Assembly: GCA_033297075.1 (NCBI GenBank)
Contig: MU858243.1
Coordinates: forward strand, 1-64,000
Reading direction: 5' to 3'
From: Rhypophila decipiens
Taxonomy: Eukaryota > Ascomycota > Sordariomycetes > Sordariales > Naviculisporaceae
DNA: 64,000 nt
In this document: piece after piece, positions 23,774-34,681 of the stretch
How positions within the stretch are numbered: position 1 is the first letter of the stretch
Layout of the letters: the number at the start of each line of letters is the position of its first letter
Position numbers and translations under genes: made by a program
Notes under the pieces: generated by a model
Told to the model about the DNA's origin: nothing
What the model saw: the letters and a program-made list of their open reading frames with translations, nothing else
Databases searched by the model: none

Positions 23774-24812
23774 TTATACCCGACCCTGGCGAGGTTGGAT
23801 CTTGGATATGAGCCGAAGTGTATTACTACACCGATAGATCAAGAGATCGGCCGGGATGGATACCACTCAACTTATTGGCAAAACAATAAAATCACAAACA
23901 AACAACCATGGTTTCTGGACCCAAGAGCTGTGTGTATATGCAGTAATTGAACCAAGTCCCCAGAGGCTTGACATGAAGACTATGTAATGCCCCGATGTAC
24001 TGTACCTGTCACCTCTAGTTCTTCTTTCACAGAGAACAACTCTCTTGGTTGCCCTCTGGAATATTCTTAAACTCTAGGTCGATAAGTGAATTGTCAAAGT
24101 GAAAACTGATCCAAACTGGCTTGAATAAATGCCTTGACTGGTTGGGGTAGATGCCTTGACTGGCTCGAATAAGTACTTTGACTTAACTAGAACAGGTGTC
24201 CTGACTGGCTGGAATAAAGATTAAAGGCCTCGACTAGCTCGAATACTATCGAGGTATTTTATATACTTCAAGAGCACCTGTGAGCACTCTGGTGCTCGTT
24301 GTTCTAATATGTATCCGTATGCATTACCTGGTACCTAATACATACCGCCAAGACTGTTCCATGGTTCCAAAGGTTGGAAGGTGTGAAGACGTCACCCCTG
24401 CCATGATTTGTCGGCGGAGCTTGCCGCGACGCAAGCGCAAGTGCGCAAGCTCCAGACTCCAGTTTCCAAACCTCCAATTGTTTTGGGGGCGTCGCAATCT
24501 TGTCCAACGCAACCATCAAAGCTTTCTTCAATCTCGATTTTCCAAACGCCTCCAAGGAAGGTCATATAGCTTGCGTGTACGAAAAACAAAGGCCACGTCT
24601 TTTCACCTTCTCTACCGCACAACGCGACAGAAGCTTATTTTTTGGTTGTTTAAAAGGTTCGCATATACTTAACCGCTACCCGGCCTTCGAAGCTGTTCTA
24701 CTCTGGAACAAGATCTAATCGCATTTGTGTTTCGCAGTCCACAACGAATCTCGAATCTTGTACCGCATCGCAGTTTGTCAATCACAGAACCGGTCAATCA
24801 ACCAAATTCACA
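23774..24812. other. intergenic region SREA/TVP15
   Basis: About 1 kb between tandem genes. It contains the SREA 3' end, the 22-bp minisatellite at 24111-24250, and the TVP15 promoter. No further gene is supported. Confidence 0.45.
24111..24250. repeat. degenerate 22-bp minisatellite
   Basis: Six successive units resemble TTGACTGGCTCGAATAA plus four to five variable bases, at about 24111, 24134, 24156, 24178, 24201 and 24230. Unit length is 21-23 nt except the fifth (about 29 nt). It lies about 0.34 kb after the SREA stop and has no coding frame. Confidence 0.8.
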
Positions 24813-25802
24813 ATGGACTTCTCGGAGTACTTGTACGTAACGCTTCCCGGTTATCTTCCCGGCGGCGGCTCTATCTGGCGACCTCGCTATGCACAATGCC
24901 GAACGGTCGTTTTGGCGCAGGGCAGTCATGATGGCGCCCGAGCTTGATCGCGAAGAGGCTGGGACTATCGTCACGAGAATCAGCTTTGCTAACAGTTCCT
25001 CTTGCCGCCTTCTAGTCGCATCGTCAACCTGGTGGTTGCGGTGATAATGATCCTTGGTGGCATCATCCAGTTCTTCCCGATCGGATTGTACGTACCGTCT
25101 CTACCCCCCACAACATCACGATCACGAACCAGCTTTGGTCCCTGGCCTTTCGGACCAAATTCGCATATCGGGCTTGTCGATTGCTCGATGCTTCGACATG
25201 GCGCTGGCCTCTCGGCTGTTTTGTCTCGATGACTCTGCGCAAACCATGCGCACGCATAATATAGACGGAAGTTACTAACCTGGTGCCTTCAATATAGCAA
25301 ATCGGTCATAATTGGAATTTATGTTATGCTCTTTGGTGCTAGTAAGTCATCCTGAAATTGATTGTCGGAGATATATATGCTAATCAAATGTGTTGCAATA
25401 GTCACTGGTCTTCTGGGTACGCGCTCCTGTTTAGCAAACAGACCGGGTCGGATTGTGGTCTCAGTCGAGATAAACTAACGCTGCCTACCTCTAGAGTTCC
25501 AAATTCCCCCACAGGTTTCGCGTTACGCCTCGTTCCTCTTTTCCTTCCTTGGCCGCGGTATCTGTACGTCATGCCCATGAAATTCCCCTGCACCAGAAGA
25601 ATCACAATACTGATGATCATTTTTTATAGTCTACATCTTCATCGGTTGCATTATTCTTGACGAGGGCTTCCTGGCGATCTCGGCCGGCTCCATCGTTGGC
25701 CTTGTCGGAGTCATCTATGCCGTCCTCGAGTTTATTCCCTCCATCGAGCCCCCCGCCAATATGCGTGAGGCGGACGCCGGCTGGGGTGCTGAGCAGGTAT
25801 AA
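24813..25802 (+). CDS. tvp15: Golgi membrane protein Tvp15 (COPI-associated family)
   Basis: Six exons (24813-24832, 25016-25087, 25298-25341, 25402-25416, 25495-25557, 25630-25802) join to 128 aa. Exons one and four are only 20 and 15 nt. The product starts MDFSEYFRIVNLVVA and has four hydrophobic segments (VNLVVAVIMILGGIIQFF, VIIGIYVMLFGAITGLL, YASFLFSFLGRGVYIFIG, FLAISAGSIVGLVGVIYAVL), then a short polar tail EPPANMREADAGWGAEQV. This is the Tvp15 family of small tetraspanning late-Golgi vesicle proteins. All junctions are GT-AG and keep frame. The stop is read directly after GAEQV; a GT there could act as a donor and append four residues (RLRI) before another stop, which I consider less likely. 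Exons three to five could shift slightly without transcript data. Confidence 0.85.
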
Positions 25803-26435
25803 ACGTTATCACTGCGGTCCATTTGCGCTCATACGAACGGATTTCTAGCGACTGAGGATCTGAGAAGGGTGCCGGTGCCCTCTCCAAGGTTTTTGGCGAA
25901 CTAACTTTCTGGGGCTCAGTGGATAACTGTCGTTTCAGGACGGTCCGATATCAAAACGGGAGGCGGCAAGAGTGGGGAGACAGTGTTTTTAGGTGTGGGT
26001 GCGAGAGTTCCATGACTGGTACCCCATAATGGATCGGTGTTGGGGACGGATCATTTTTGGAAGAGTCTGGAAGGACTGCTGTATTGTTTGTTTGATGGAA
26101 ACATATGTAGGATATCTCACGGGATCTCATAAGGCAGGGGGCTCGTGCGGCTCTTGGCAGGAAATTAGATGGTCGGGTTCTTAATCAGCGTATACCTATT
26201 GTCTTTTCTGCACATCACTGTCCCGAATGTTCAATATTTGGCCAACTATGCTGCAAACATCATGAGCATGAACATCCAGGAGCTCTCCTGAGATGTGGTA
26301 AGCTTGAACAAACAAAGGAAATAAGACGAAGTACTGTTTGTTCACACAGCGCATATGCGTATGTTGACTTGAAACGTGATAGAAAAAGAAAGAGAAATGG
26401 AACAAGGACAAAAAGGAAAGCACAAGGCTTGGTGA
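25803..26435. other. intergenic region TVP15/tRNA-Val
   Basis: Downstream flank of TVP15 and of the minus-strand tRNA gene. A run of five T on the minus strand at 26410-26414, just past the tRNA 3' end, fits an RNA polymerase III terminator. No protein gene is supported. Confidence 0.5.
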
Positions 26436-26509
26436 TGATCCGAGGCGGGCTCGATCCGCCGACCTTCAGTGTGTTAGACTGACGTGATAACCAACTACAC
26501 CATCGGACC
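26436..26509 (-). tRNA. tRNA-Val (anticodon AAC)
   Basis: 74 nt, no intron. The acceptor stem GGTCCGA pairs with TCGGATC (one G-T wobble), followed by discriminator A. The D arm begins TGGTGTAGTTGG (A box). The anticodon stem TCAGT/ACTGA closes the loop CTAACAC, giving anticodon AAC for valine. The T stem GGCGG/CCGCC closes the loop ATCGAGC. The T loop starts with A where almost all elongator tRNAs have T54, making the B box GGATCGAGCCC. A T5 terminator follows on the minus strand. Confidence 0.95.
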
Positions 26510-26916
26510 TGGGATTTGATATTGGTAGACTGGCGTATTTTGGTTCTTATTCATTCTGATGTGGGTGCTGTGTGGCTTCCTGTGGTGACTTTTGTGGATT
26601 CAGGGGCTTTTTTCACGATGGAGTCCCGATGCGGCTCGGAGGATAACCATTTTGTTTGCATCGATCAAGGGTTAGGGTTATACGTGTCTGACGTTGGAGA
26701 TCCGATAAGGGTTGTTATCCGAATTTTTTTTGGACGAGTGAGGGGCATCACCACCAAGGTTCATAAAATTTTGGGTTTAGATGAGGCGAATGAACATCTT
26801 GTCGCTGAATTTACACTTATATCTGTCTTGAGGAAGTCCAGAGGAAGATTAGACCGGTAGAAGAGAACTTTTCGATTACCACTCACGACGAAGAAATCAA
26901 CCAAGACACAGACAAC
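26510..26916. other. promoter region of tRNA-Val and BCP1
   Basis: About 0.4 kb between the divergent tRNA gene and BCP1. It contains a double telomere-like motif (annotated separately). The open frame across 26516-26860 has no recognisable domain and probably reflects chance. Confidence 0.45.
26668..26680 (+). promoter_or_regulatory. double telobox (TTAGGG-type) upstream of BCP1
   Basis: AGGGTTAGGGTTA, two tandem telomere-like hexamers, lies 237 nt upstream of the BCP1 ATG. In fungi such motifs in promoters can be bound by Tbf1-type factors, often at ribosome-biogenesis genes. BCP1 has a ribosomal role, which fits. Binding is inferred. Confidence 0.5.
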
Positions 26917-27947
26917 ATGGGCAAGAAAAGAACCAGAGAGGTCCAGGATGACCCCACCGTCGATAAGATGGATGAGGATGACAGCAGCTCTGACGAGGTG
27001 AGTTACTCGCCCTCTTATATTAGCCCTCCCCATACTCTGTCACGAACACCGTGAATGTAGATTCAGGGGGCACACAATGCTTTATGAGAATCAGCTACCA
27101 TTACCCCTGGCATCCTACACAGCCTGGCTCAAAATGAATCGGAAACTAACACACCAACCAGGACATGGACATCGTCAACGTCGATTTCGAGCTCTTCAAC
27201 TACGACTCGCAAATCGACTTCCACGGAATCAAGACCCTCCTCAGACAGCTCTTTGACACTGACGCCCAGCTCTTCGACCTCTCGGCCCTCAGCGACATGA
27301 TCATTGAGCAAAACACCATCGGATCAACATGCAAAGTAGACGACAAGGCCAACGACGCCTACGCCTTCCTGACCGTTCTCAACCTCCAACAACACCGCGA
27401 CAAGAAGCCAGTAATCAAGGACTTGATCACCTACCTCAGCCAAAAGGCCAAGCAGACAGACGACCCCAAGCTGGCGAGCACAGTTCCCGAGCTGCTTGCC
27501 AGCGACAAAGCAGTGGTGGGACTTGTCCTCGCCGAGAGGCTGCTTAACATGCCCGCCGAGGTGATCCCGCCAATGTGGTCCATGATGATTGACGAGATCG
27601 AGGCCGCGGTGGAGGATAAAGAGCCCTACGAGTTCACGCACTACCTCGTCGTGTCGAGGACGTACGTGGAGGTAGCCTCTGCCCTGGACGACGAGAGGAA
27701 AATCAAGAAGCCGAGGGAGTCGAGCCCCCAGCTGCAGTATTTCCACCCCGAGGACGAGGAGATGCGCAAGCACGCGCTGGCGTCTGGCGCGTATGGATTT
27801 ACCAAGGAGAATGAGGCCGTGGCGGACAGCAAGCGGGCTTTTCAAGAGTTGGGGGTTAAGCCCCAGGGGTTCATGATGCTCATTGAGGCTTCCAAGTTTG
27901 AGAGGGCTGTCAAGGCTGTCGGGGAGTATGTAGGGTCCGCTGCGTAG
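26917..27947 (+). CDS. bcp1: Bcp1/BCCIP family protein
   Basis: Two exons (26917-26997, 27162-27947) give 288 aa. Exon one encodes a lysine-rich then acidic start ([22 protein letters not shown]). Exon two carries the whole BCCIP fold: [92 protein letters not shown]. Bcp1 in yeast is a nuclear chaperone for ribosomal protein uL14 (Rpl23) and is needed for 60S export; it also acts in nuclear export of the lipid kinase Mss4. Length and motifs match the family. The intron is phase 0 with GTGAGT and an ACCAG acceptor. It converges with ARO7, 335 nt apart. Confidence 0.94.
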
Positions 27948-28282
27948 AATTAAGAGGGACTGCTAAATATAATAAATATGACCCCCGAGGTACGGCCTCA
28001 TAGGGCATCACGGTGATTTCGAAACACCGCCATGAATTTTTATATGCTAAGTGCAACTAACTTCAATGGTTCCATTTTGAGGGCCCTATTTATCAAGCAT
28101 GCACACCCCATCAAGGACGTCATTGATTCAAATCAACGCTGATGGATCGCTATACCTGCAAAACAAATTCGCTACACGTATAAAAGTAAAGAATAAGTCC
28201 CCGTATGATTGATTGAAAAAGACGCTCCAAGAAAACGATAGAAAGGGGTATTGTCAGGTCTAGGCACGCATAAAAACGAGGT
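27948..28282. other. convergent 3' region BCP1/ARO7
   Basis: AT-rich 335 nt shared by the 3' ends of two facing genes. No additional feature was seen. Confidence 0.5.
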
Positions 28283-29197
28283 TTATTCAGGCCTTCGTTC
28301 CAAGCGCTGCATCAAGTATTCGACTTCCACCTCCTTCGTCAATGGGATGACAAAGGTTTCGTACATGGAAACCACCGCATCGACGTTGATCTTCACATGA
28401 TCCGCACCATCGGGATTCATGGACGGGTCGGTTCCGTACGTGCGAGCCTTGAGTTTGAGGCGTTCCAGCACCTTCTTCTCGACAGCCTTGTTGGTGATGG
28501 CCTCCCCGATACCGTCGCGATCGCCCGCTCGAATCAACCGCGTAAACTTGTCCGTCTCGGACTGGAACTTGGACTCGGCGACGAACTTGCCAAAGTGGAT
28601 GCGCCGAGACAGGGCCTGGAGGCAGGCAATGTCGCAGGTGGCCGAGGAGCCGTAGTTCTCGAGCGAAACTCCTCGGTCCTCGCGGCCAAAGTCGGGGACG
28701 ACCTTGGGGAGAAATTGCTCAATGTAGAACTTTTTGATCTTGTCGTTGACGTTTACGTCGTTGGGGTGGAGGATCTTGGGGTAGTTTAGCGGGTCGAGGA
28801 TCGGCGTCTGCACCGCTTCGGGGAAGAAGGGGTACTCGTCTGGGGATTCGTAGCGTCGGATCAGGGACTGGATCTTTTCTTGTTCGGAAAAGTACCAGTC
28901 CATGAAGCTGAGGTTGCTATTGGGGATCGGGACCGCGCCGGGGATGTAGATGCTCTTGTTGAGCGGGAACTGGACTCGTTCGATGAGGTGGAATGTGATT
29001 GTATCTTCCAGCCGGCTACCGTAGTTAAAGAGGTTAGTTAGTAAGCAATTGTCACTATTTTGAGTCCGTTTGTTTTCTCGCAATGGATTAACGGTGGACG
29101 GTACGGTGTTAGTGGCCATGACTCACATCAACTGGTAACGAATGCGCGAGAGGTCCAGCGCCTTGGAGACCTCGGACAGGTCGATTAGAGAATCCAT
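28283..29197 (-). CDS. aro7: chorismate mutase
   Basis: Two exons (29197-29127 and 29015-28283) encode 267 aa. Splicing (donor GTGAGT at 29126, acceptor GGTAG at 29016) joins SRIRYQLI to [17 protein letters not shown], the conserved start of the catalytic helix. The enzyme converts chorismate to prephenate, the branch point to phenylalanine and tyrosine. It is the all-helical AroQ eukaryotic type; the region [20 protein letters not shown] carries conserved active-site positions, and the regulatory site for tryptophan and tyrosine is expected between helices. Length is typical for the yeast-type enzyme. A TGAGTCA Gcn4-like heptamer overlaps the splice donor and may be coincidence. Confidence 0.95.
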
Positions 29198-30306
29198 CGT
29201 GGGCGGCGGTGTGCGATCCGTGGAAGAAAACAATTCCTTATCCTTTCAGAAACAACACAATAGGTCGAAATAGGGGAACGAATCGAGAACGTTGAAGAAT
29301 AGCCCGGCCGGCCGCCGGAGCGCTTGTTATAAGCTGATCCACTAGATCACTTGGCCGGAAGCTGCGAACCGGGGTCCTGCTTTCCTCTTTTCTGGACACT
29401 GATGCCGGCATTAGTGTTCTTTTATTGGAGCATGACCCACACTCGTACATGCATCAGATTACGAGGCTACGAATTCAGCTGTATCTAGGTACTGAGCACG
29501 CCTCGCGTATATGTGTTCGTATTGGGCTGACAATTCCATCGCGAGTCTGAGTAGACTGTGGGGGGAAGCAGTTCGACATCGGAGGTGGTATTCATACACT
29601 ACTGGATGGCATTGATCCGAAAAAGAGAGCCCGGGCGCCTTTTATTCAGATACGCATGGGTAAGCTGATGACGCAGTTGGAAGCCCCACCCCACCTCCAC
29701 ACTACACTAGAAACCTGAGACATCCTTCCACAGGGGTGAAGAAATGGGGTGTCGAAATGGAAATATACAGGTTATACCAACCTCACGGAGCGGTTTATAG
29801 GAAGCTCCTAAAGCGTTGTAGCGACTAGCTGAGGGCGTGGTATACGTGCATCTTACGAGGCTGTCACTTCGGGCTTTTTATCCCTGGATTTACTAGCCTT
29901 CGGGCAGCCCCTCCAAAGACGAAGCTTGCCCCAGGTTCCTCGGCATCCACTGGGGAGGAGCCGCCCCTGTCACAGCTGGAAATTCTTTCACAGGCTCCCG
30001 GTCCACGCCTCACGCCTCAGCGCAGTCTTCCCCAGGCCCGGCCTGACCTATCCGGCCAATCAACATAGGGCTTGGCAACAGCCGCTAGGCATTTCCACCT
30101 CCCTCCAAATTTGTTGTCGCTCGCAGACCCGAGCTTCCATCTCAGCAACACTGTTCGCCACACGGGTGACGCCCTCGCAGCACCATCAGCTCCTACCTTT
30201 AACTGTTCAATTGCACATAGGTATCCAAGTTCAGTTGCGAGTGGGAAAGACCTACATAAGCAATTCCTTTGACCCAAGGGACAGCTGTTCCCTCCATTGT
30301 CAAGGG
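29198..30306. other. divergent promoter region ARO7/MDV1
   Basis: About 1.1 kb serving two divergent genes. An open frame running into the MDV1 start lacks an in-frame ATG before 30307. No other gene is supported. Confidence 0.45.
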
Positions 30307-32488
30307 ATGGCGAATGCTAGCCATGATGACAATGAGTATCCAGACGTGTCCAATGTCCCGGAAGACGAAGCTTCGGTGATTTCTGTGAGATTTTGACTCC
30401 CAGTTTGTCTGTCGCATGGCAACATCTGCTTACCGTAACTACCCGAACAGACCCGAGGTTTGGAAGCATTCGGTCGAAAAGTCACAACGACGGCGAGCCA
30501 CCTGATGGGCCCCTTGGACCCAACATCGCACCCCCATTATCAATCGGCCATGGGAGAGGTCACAAAACAGTTGCGGCGCCCGGGGCTGCAAAGGAATGTG
30601 TTCTCCATGGCGCGCACGACGCCGACCGATCTGGTGCGATCAAAGCTGTCGACCAAGGAGATCCAATCACGAGCTCTCTCGTATTTGCCCGAAGAAATGC
30701 TACAGAATATCCCCGAGGCCGAAAACTCTTACTCTCTATTCCAGGGCTTCCAGGCGAGCTTTCCGGACTTTACGCAGGAGGGCAAGAAGCATAGACGAAG
30801 GGTCTCGCGGGGCAGGAAGCTATTGGAAGAGACCCCGATCCAACCGGGTACGCCCCATGCGGTGCACAAGCTCAAGAAAGAAAAGTCATCGATGATGCAT
30901 CAGTTTGAGATGCTGGGAATCCGGAAAAACATGGCCAGCAGTGAGATTCGGGAAATCGACAACAAAATCGCCAACCTGGCGGGTATGCGCAAGATCATAC
31001 TTGACCGATTGGCCAATCTGGAACAGGAAGAGGCGTTGCTCGAGCATGAGAGTGAGTACATCTCCATCTCGTCAAATATTTCTGGATCGGTATGGCTGAC
31101 AGTGGACTTGTCGCAGTTGTGGACCTTGAAGGACGGTTGGAAGAAGCGCAGGAGCTTACCGACGAGGCCGAGTCGGTAGCCATGCGAACACCGACAAAGT
31201 CGGAGACGGATGTGGTTGGCGATGACGAGGTGGCAGGTTTCATGTCACAGTCTGTCTACGAGAAACTTCCTTCAGCGACCAGCACCCCATCAAAAAGCAA
31301 GAAGCCACGGAACATTAGGAGGAAATCCATGCCGATCTTGCATGAACACTTTAAACCCGGCACGATGATTCGGTCGATGCGCGCCCACCAGGATAGCATC
31401 ACTGCTTTGGATTTCGATGCTCCTTTTGGTCTCATGGTGTCAGCCGCGATGGACGATTCCGTTAGGGTGTGGGATCTCAACGCCGGCCGCTGCATCGGCT
31501 TGTTGGAGGGTCATACGGCATCCGTCCGGACACTTCAGGTCGAAGATAACATCTTGGCAACCGGATCGATGGATGCGACCATCAGACTGTGGGATCTTAG
31601 CAAGGCCCACTACGATCCACAAGGTAGCCAGTTCGGAAAAGACGACGAGGAGGATGGGATGGCCTTTGAGAACCCGGATGATCTGCCGGTGGACCCCCCA
31701 GCCGGCAGCATGGCAGACTGCCCCCTTTTCACCCTTCAGGCTCATCTTGACGAGATCACTGCACTGCATTTCCGGGATAATGTGCTGGTCTCGGGATCAG
31801 CTGATAAAACACTGCGCCAATGGGATCTTGAGAAGGGTCGTTGTGTCCAGACCCTGGATGTGATGTGGGCGGCAGCGCAGGCGTCCGCCATGGGATCAAG
31901 CGATAATACATGGAGGCAGACCACGCGTACGTCTGATGGGTCGGCCGACTTTGTGGGCGCTCTGCAGGTTTTTGAGTCTGCCCTGGCTTGCGGTACCGCG
32001 GACGGTATGGTGAGACTCTGGGATCTAAGGAGCGGGCAGGTGCACCGCAGCTTGGTTGGACACACTGGCCCGGTGACATGCCTCCAGTTTGACGATGTGC
32101 ATTTGGTAACTGGAAGCTTGGATCGCAGCATACGGGTGAGCTACCCACCACTACTTTTCGTCCTTGCCCTGTCCTACGAGTGCCTGTGACTAACTCTTGA
32201 TGTAACATTTAGATTTGGGATCTAAGGACTGGGTCGATTTACGATGCCTATGCATACGACCACCCGATCACTAGCATGATGTTTGACACTCGTCGGATCG
32301 TCTGTGCTGCAGGTGAAGACGTGGTCAAGGTGTACGATAAAGTAGAGGGGCGTCACTGGGACTGTGGCGCTGGCATTGTCGAGGCTGAGGAGGCCAAGAC
32401 CCCGGCTATCGTCGAGCGGGTACGGATCAAGGATGGGTATATGGTAGAAGGTCGACAAGATGGAATTGTTGGGGTTTGGACCTGTTGA
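30307..32488 (+). CDS. mdv1: mitochondrial division protein Mdv1, WD-repeat
   Basis: Four exons (30307-30384, 30451-31051, 31117-32135, 32213-32488) encode 657 aa. Exon one supplies a short acidic start ([11 protein letters not shown]) and joins in phase to [11 protein letters not shown]. The N-terminal region ([30 protein letters not shown]) is the Fis1-binding helical part; a coiled coil ([19 protein letters not shown] through [10 protein letters not shown], residues about 175-245) mediates dimerisation; about seven WD40 repeats follow ([55 protein letters not shown]). Mdv1 is the adaptor that recruits the dynamin Dnm1 to Fis1 on mitochondria. The third intron lies inside a WD unit; reading through it would truncate the propeller. 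Orthology is strong. Confidence 0.94.
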
Positions 32489-32701
32489 CATGCAGTCCAG
32501 GAACAAAGACTGACAAAGACTGACAACGGCACAATAGCATATGCTATGTAAGGTATTGGTTAAACATTGGTGTAATAACATTTGTTTAATACTTAAGTCT
32601 TGTCTAACCCGTGTTGTATATATGTGCCATTAGAATCCATACAATCCAAGGAGATCTATGCTTTCAAGCCACCCACGTTCCGTGCCAACACTGACACCCA
32701 G

Positions 32702-33777
32702 TTACCAGACAAACTTCTCGCCCACCAGCTCCTCACTGAGCGCCCACAACTTCTCGGCCGAGGCCTTATCCAGCGCCCGTGGGTCGATCCAGTGCGGATC
32801 GGTAGTCACCTGGCAATCATTCAGATACACCGCATCAGGATCTTTGTCGTCGTCCAGCGAAGGATCTAGCGCAGCTCGGAGGGTAGTAGCACATCCCTGC
32901 TGGAGTGTCTTTCTAGCGGGGAACTCGGTCGCCCCTTTTCCAAAGACGGCTGTCAGGGCGTCCTGGCGCATTTCCGGGGTGGTGGTTCTGCCGAGGGAAG
33001 TTGCTATACTCCCTGGGTTTAGGGACCATGAGCGTGCTGCTTTGCCAGCGAGTCGGTTGTTGAGGGCGATGGTGAATAGGATGCTTGCTGTTTTGGACTG
33101 GCCGTATGCGTTGAAGGGCGTGTATTCCTCGGGATGGAGGGTATAATTTGGATCGTGGAATCGGATCCCGCCTCCTGCGAGGTTGGCCACTGAGGAGACG
33201 TTTATTATTCGCTTTTGTTGGTGGGGCAGGGCAGCAGCAGTGGGGGAAGAGGAGGTGAGAAGAAGCTTGGGCATGAGTAAATTGGTTAGGAGAAAGTGGC
33301 CGATGTGGTTGGCGCCTAGTTGGGATTCTATCCCGTCTGGTGTGAGAGAGTAGGGGGTTGCCATTATGGCGGCGTTGTTGATCATTACGTCTATGTGACT
33401 GATGGTAGGGTCGTTTAGGATCATCGAGGCGGCTGAACGGACGCTGGAGAGGGAGGACAGGTCGATAGGAACGAATTTGGTGGTGATGGAGCTGTCGATT
33501 GAGAGGATGGTGTCTATGGTTGGCTGGATACGGTCGAGAGATCTGCCCAGGAGGATTAGGGTTGAGGGGTGGCCGTGGGCGAGGGATATTGCTGTCTCTG
33601 CGCCGATTCCTCCTTTGCTTGGGCCGGTGATGAGGACTATGGTTAAGGAGAGGAAGGTTAGTGGGTGAGGGAGGACCATATTGGGATGAGGACGGGCTTA
33701 CATGTTCGCCCTTTGACCTGGTCATGGAACTGCTGGACGAGCTCGAGGCCTTCGGTATGGAATCCAAATTGGGACAT
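32702..33777 (-). CDS. short-chain dehydrogenase/reductase, WWOX/retinol-dehydrogenase-like
   Basis: Two exons (33777-33702, 33636-32702) give 336 aa. The intron (GTAAGC..CATAG) joins FHDQVKGRT to FLITGPSKGGIGAETA. It has a classical SDR Rossmann fold: cofactor loop TGPSKGGIG near residue 28, NNAAIM, catalytic Ser in INVSSVANLAGG and YxxxK as YGQSK. The TGxxxGGIG loop and the length resemble fungal relatives of WW-domain oxidoreductase and retinol dehydrogenases, oxidising or reducing alcohol/carbonyl pairs with NAD(P). The substrate cannot be read from sequence. No signal peptide or membrane helix was seen, so it is probably cytosolic. It faces MDV1 tail to tail with a 213-nt gap. Confidence 0.88.
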
Positions 33778-34681
33778 TTTGCTTCTGTTTATGAATGGTA
33801 GGCTTGGGCTTGTCTGTGGGAGTCAAAGGTGGACTGTATGTCACAAGGGGGAGGTATTGTAAGCCACGAATGGTAATAGTTGGTTTGCTGCGCTTTCAAA
33901 CATTTTCCTTCTTCAAGAGCATAGCAGCTATCCAAGGTTATATACTTCATGTCGATGGAGTTTCCGGACTTTGGACAGGTTTCTTTGTGCCCATCGGCCA
34001 GTCCCCGGTGCTGTGCGGCCATTGGGGCCGGGTCAGGGTGCTAAGTTCGACCGCTTCACAACGGCAGTAGTTTGCAAACTCCGTGTCAAGTTTGCCTCTG
34101 TCCTACCTGAACAATACGTGCTCATTCAGCTGGCTGTTTAAAATAAGGATGATATGAGCCTTAGTAAGTCCCATGGGCATACAAGATGTGTTTGACCCAA
34201 CCACCGTAATGCCGAGCCAATTCCGAGTTCGCGTAAATGAAGGGCTAGAGGCTACTATACTATCCTTTTAGACCTCTGGACCCCTAGACTTTTATTGAGT
34301 TGAAGAATCGTCTTGGACAAAGTGTTATGAATTTTGGGCATAATTAATCGGATGCCCAGTTGCTATTCGGAAAGAACCCTGATGGGCAGCTTGAAATGGC
34401 GGGGCGCGGAATAGCTCCACGCCCCTGCCACACACACACCCTCTAACTAAACTTTGGGTCCCCCAACTTGCAACTGTTATCCACCTACAATACAAAGGAA
34501 AACACCGTGAATTGATGCCGTCCCACATCACCAATTCTGGTTTCATAACAAAATTCTGGTTTTATAACAAAAGTCCAGTACATTCCATACATTAGCGCCA
34601 TTGCAGAGATTTTCATCCTACTCAAAAACGCATACCGCACAAGGTCCCAGTCCTCTGGGGCTCGCCTCGTTCCGAGGAGAA
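33778..34681. other. divergent promoter region SDR/Clr2-like gene
   Basis: About 0.9 kb of upstream sequence for two divergent genes. Frames are short and broken. A duplicated short motif (ccaattctggttt/aaattctggttt) lies at about 34530-34562. Confidence 0.45.

Noticed and set aside
29119..29125. TGACTCA (Gcn4-type) heptamer at ARO7
   Set aside because: It coincides with the 5' splice site GTGAGT and lies inside the gene, so splice consensus explains most of it.
30385..30450. MDV1 starting at the TTG that opens the second exon frame
   Set aside because: There is no ATG there; a GT-AG intron links an upstream ATG exon (30307-30384) in phase.
32913..33767. A 284-codon minus-strand frame rich in His, Pro and Arg
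   Set aside because: It is a shifted frame of the short-chain dehydrogenase gene, whose motifs are intact in the called frame.
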